Source: Lachnoclostridium phytofermentans (GTDB lineage: Bacteria > Bacillota > Clostridia > Lachnospirales > Lachnospiraceae). From it: 64,000 nucleotides of DNA. Shown here in pieces: positions 62,071 to 64,000 of this stretch. The notes below the pieces were generated by a model. It saw only the letters and a list, made by a program, of their open reading frames with translations, was not told the DNA's origin and did no database searches. The stretch covers positions 310,001 to 374,000 of the forward strand of contig NZ_JPOF01000008.1 of NCBI RefSeq assembly GCF_000733755.1, written 5' to 3'. Both the position numbers and the translations under genes were made by a program. Within the stretch, counting starts at the first letter, position 1. Each line of letters begins with the position of its first letter.

Positions 62071-63768
62071 ATGAAAATGGGTAGCAAAAAATGGATTGCA
62101 TTACTATTGGTTTTTACAATGCTGTTTTCTCTCGCTGCATGTGGTGAGAAGAAAGAAAAACCAACCGGAGCGGAACCAACAGTGGGGGCGACAACGGAAC
62201 CAACTAAAGCAGCAGATGGTACTACAGATGGAACCAAGGATAATAACAATCAGGAAGAAGTAGTCCCTGGTTGGCAGAAAAACGCATCCGATAAGGTTGA
62301 CTTAACATGGTACATAAACTTCTCTTGGTTTACTACTCCTTGGGGTGAGAACTTAGTTTCCAAGACAATCACAGAAGAAACAGGATGTAACATTGAATTT
62401 ATCGTTCCAGCTGGTAACGAAGCAGAGAAGTTAAATTCCTTGATCGCATCAGATTCTTTACCAGATTTATTAACACTTGGCTGGTGGGAAGGTCAAGTAA
62501 ATCAGATGATTGAAGATGGTATGGTTTATGCTTTGGATGAACTTGCAACACAGTATGATCCTTACTGGTTTGAAGTAGCAGATGAAGGACGTATTGGCTG
62601 GTTCACAAAAGATGATGGACATATCTATGGATATCCAAACTCTTCTTTCTCGCCACAGGATTATGAAAAATATGATAACATCTCTTCCAATCAGACTTTT
62701 CTTGTAAGAAAAGATATGTATGAAGCAATTGGAAGCCCAGATATGACAACACCAGAAGGATTTATTGCAGCAGTAAAAGCTGCGGCAGCTATGTTCCCAG
62801 AAGTGAATGGACAGCCAATCATTCCAGTGGGTGCTCATGAATTCGGAGCAACTGGTAATGTATCTTTTGACCAGTATTTATCAAACTTCTTAGCAATTCC
62901 ATATGAAAAAGATGGACAGTACTATGACAGATATACCGATGCTGAGTTAGTTCGTTGGTTAAAAGCATTCCGTGAGTTAGGTGCAGAAGGATTTCTAAAA
63001 GAAGATATCTTTGTTGACAAGAGAGCACAGATGGAAGAAAAGATTGCACAGGGACGTTACTTCTGCATGTTATATCAGAGAACCGACTTAGCAGATCAGC
63101 AAAAAGTATTATATAAGAACGATCCAAACAGTATCTATATCGCAGTAGATGGACCAAAGAACTCCAAAGGTGATGCTTATACGTTACCTGGAACAGGTAT
63201 CAATGGCTGGTGTGTAACCATGATTTCTAAGAAATGTGAGCGCCCTGATCGTGCAATCCAATTATGTTCCTACTTAATGAGTGAACGTGGACAGCACATG
63301 ACTTGGTTAGGTGTGGAAGGTGTAACTTGGGATTATGTAGATGGTAAAGAGACAATGAAACCAGAAGTTAAGGAGCTTTTAACAACAGACCGTACTGCTT
63401 ATGATAAACAGTATGGAGCAGATTCCTGCTACTGGATGTTCCAGGACAATGCAATGTCTTTAAAATGGGCTGTTGAAACACCAGAACCACTTGGACAGAT
63501 GGAGCGCTGGACCTTCCCATATGTAATTTCAGTATCCCAATATGATGTAAGCCTTGCAGCAGATTCCGATGAAAGTGATATCCAGAGTAAGGTAGATAAT
63601 GAATGGGGTGTTGTATTACCACAGTTATTATTAGCTAAGACAGAAGCAGATTTTGATAATATCTGGAACGCATTCATTCAGAAGAGAAAAGATTTCGGTA
63701 TTGATAAAGTTCTTGAAACAAAGACCGGAATGATGAACGTAGCAAAAGAAAAATTAGGACTTAAGTAA
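62071..63768 (+). CDS. Lpl-type saccharide-binding lipoprotein
   Basis: 565 residues. Signal with lipobox LAAC (Cys23 or close), a low-complexity Thr/Glu/Pro linker of about 45 residues (KPTGAEPTVGATTEPTKAAD), then a large binding protein as in LplA/YtcQ (VDLTWYINFSWFTTPWGENL, IASDSLPDLLTLGWWEGQVN). The linker probably holds the domain away from the membrane. Many aromatic residues suit saccharide binding. AAGGGAGG lies eight bases before the ATG. The last bases of the gene are duplicated just after the stop. Confidence 0.92.
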   Translation: MKMGSKKWIALLLVFTMLFSLAACGEKKEKPTGAEPTVGATTEPTKAADGTTDGTKDNNNQEEVVPGWQKNASDKVDLTWYINFSWFTTPWGENLVSKTITEETGCNIEFIVPAGNEAEKLNSLIASDSLPDLLTLGWWEGQVNQMIEDGMVYALDELATQYDPYWFEVADEGRIGWFTKDDGHIYGYPNSSFSPQDYEKYDNISSNQTFLVRKDMYEAIGSPDMTTPEGFIAAVKAAAAMFPEVNGQPIIPVGAHEFGATGNVSFDQYLSNFLAIPYEKDGQYYDRYTDAELVRWLKAFRELGAEGFLKEDIFVDKRAQMEEKIAQGRYFCMLYQRTDLADQQKVLYKNDPNSIYIAVDGPKNSKGDAYTLPGTGINGWCVTMISKKCERPDRAIQLCSYLMSERGQHMTWLGVEGVTWDYVDGKETMKPEVKELLTTDRTAYDKQYGADSCYWMFQDNAMSLKWAVETPEPLGQMERWTFPYVISVSQYDVSLAADSDESDIQSKVDNEWGVVLPQLLLAKTEADFDNIWNAFIQKRKDFGIDKVLETKTGMMNVAKEKLGLK

Positions 63769-63794
63769 AATTGGAATTAGGACTTAAGTAAAAT
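63753..63794 (+). repeat. Tandem duplication at the end of the binding-protein gene
   Basis: ATTAGGACTTAAGTAAAAT occurs at 63753-63771 and 63776-63794 (period 23). The first copy includes the stop codon, so the second is untranslated. Looks like a recent slippage event. Confidence 0.8.
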
Positions 63795-63836
63795 AGAATC
63801 AAATAGTCTTATCGCTATAATCTGATATCGTGTGTT

Positions 63837-63880
63837 GGAAAAACAGCCTGTTCTAAGGAATTTTACAGGTTGTTTTTCCC
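63837..63880 (+). terminator. Intrinsic terminator of the Lpl-type importer operon
   Basis: GGAAAAACAGCCTGT (63837-63851) pairs with ACAGGTTGTTTTTCC (63865-63879) across a 13-base loop; T's within the 3' arm. Confidence 0.85.
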
Positions 63881-63952
63881 ATATCAAGTTGGAGCTTAGT
63901 TTTGACATAAACATAAAAATGCACGATTCTAAGTGCAGGAATAGGTGTCGCT

Positions 63953-64000
63953 ATGAGAAAACTTAAACAGCTTTTTCAAACAATGAAGTTAAATCATAAA
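63953..64000 (+). CDS. Start of a further gene (3' partial), possibly a sensor kinase
   Basis: ATG 63953 with AGGTG five bases upstream opens a frame that runs to the end of the window: MRKLKQLFQTMKLNHK. The short, basic start just before an expected membrane helix resembles YesM-type sensor kinases, which often neighbour Lpl-type importers. Only 16 residues are visible, so the identity is a guess. Confidence 0.45.
   Translation, partial: MRKLKQLFQTMKLNHK

Overview
The window looks like chromosomal DNA of a low-GC, endospore-forming, anaerobic Clostridia species, most likely a plant-polysaccharide-using Lachnospiraceae related to Lachnoclostridium (Clostridium) phytofermentans. This is inferred from the A+T-rich sequence, strong AGGAGG ribosome binding sites, a GerA-type spore germination operon, a YesM/YesN regulatory pair, GH94 and GH30 enzymes and several sugar ABC transporters. 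No rRNA, tRNA, CRISPR array or prophage was recognised.

Layout. 1-3061: end of an oligopeptide ABC transporter operon (oppC partial, oppD, oppF). 3391-7700: a hypothetical membrane protein, then a DNA-repair group (radical SAM protein with HhH motif, DUF4130-like partner, AlkD-like glycosylase) behind a consensus promoter whose start region holds a perfect LexA box. 7761-12679: small metabolic genes, including a Gly-Thr-Asn repeat lipoprotein, a HAD-GNAT fusion, an MIF-like tautomerase, a CYTH protein and gdhA. 12872-16813 (minus): a GerA/GerC/GerB germinant receptor operon beside truncated ccdA/tlpA remnants. 17593-20808: a GT-C-like membrane protein, a YdcF-like protein and a Gly-Pro-Trp repeat protein.

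21114-31244 is one long operon for a divergent Tad/Flp-like system: three TadZ/CpaE-like proteins without a normal P-loop lysine, a CpaB-like SAF protein, a CpaF/TadA ATPase with an N-terminal membrane anchor, a TadB/TadC-like membrane protein, two pilin-like paralogues, two minor-pilin-like paralogues, a 52-residue membrane protein and a large anchored protein. No prepilin peptidase is present. 31245-34865 is an accessory region: a structured repeat also found at 3159, a zinc metalloprotease gene split by an in-frame TAG, decayed gene fragments, two small proteins and a Cys-rich Arg-Asp repeat protein.

35266-37675 is an amino-acid ABC transporter whose binding protein has its two lobes in circularly permuted order. 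37823-44093 holds a secreted Ig-like protein and a MarR-controlled heterodimeric ABC exporter with a double palindromic operator. 44339-46766 has an alpha/beta hydrolase and a 42-bp repeat array split by a complete IS256-family element with an 8-bp target duplication.

46853-63880 is a beta-glucan oligosaccharide region: GH94 phosphorylase, cupin-like protein, YesM-type kinase, YesN-type regulator, a sugar ABC importer, a cytosolic GH30 enzyme, a SurA/PrsA-like lipoprotein and a second, Lpl-type ABC importer. The GH94 and first importer promoters share an almost identical direct-repeat operator, which suggests that the encoded YesN-type regulator controls both. A new gene begins at 63953.
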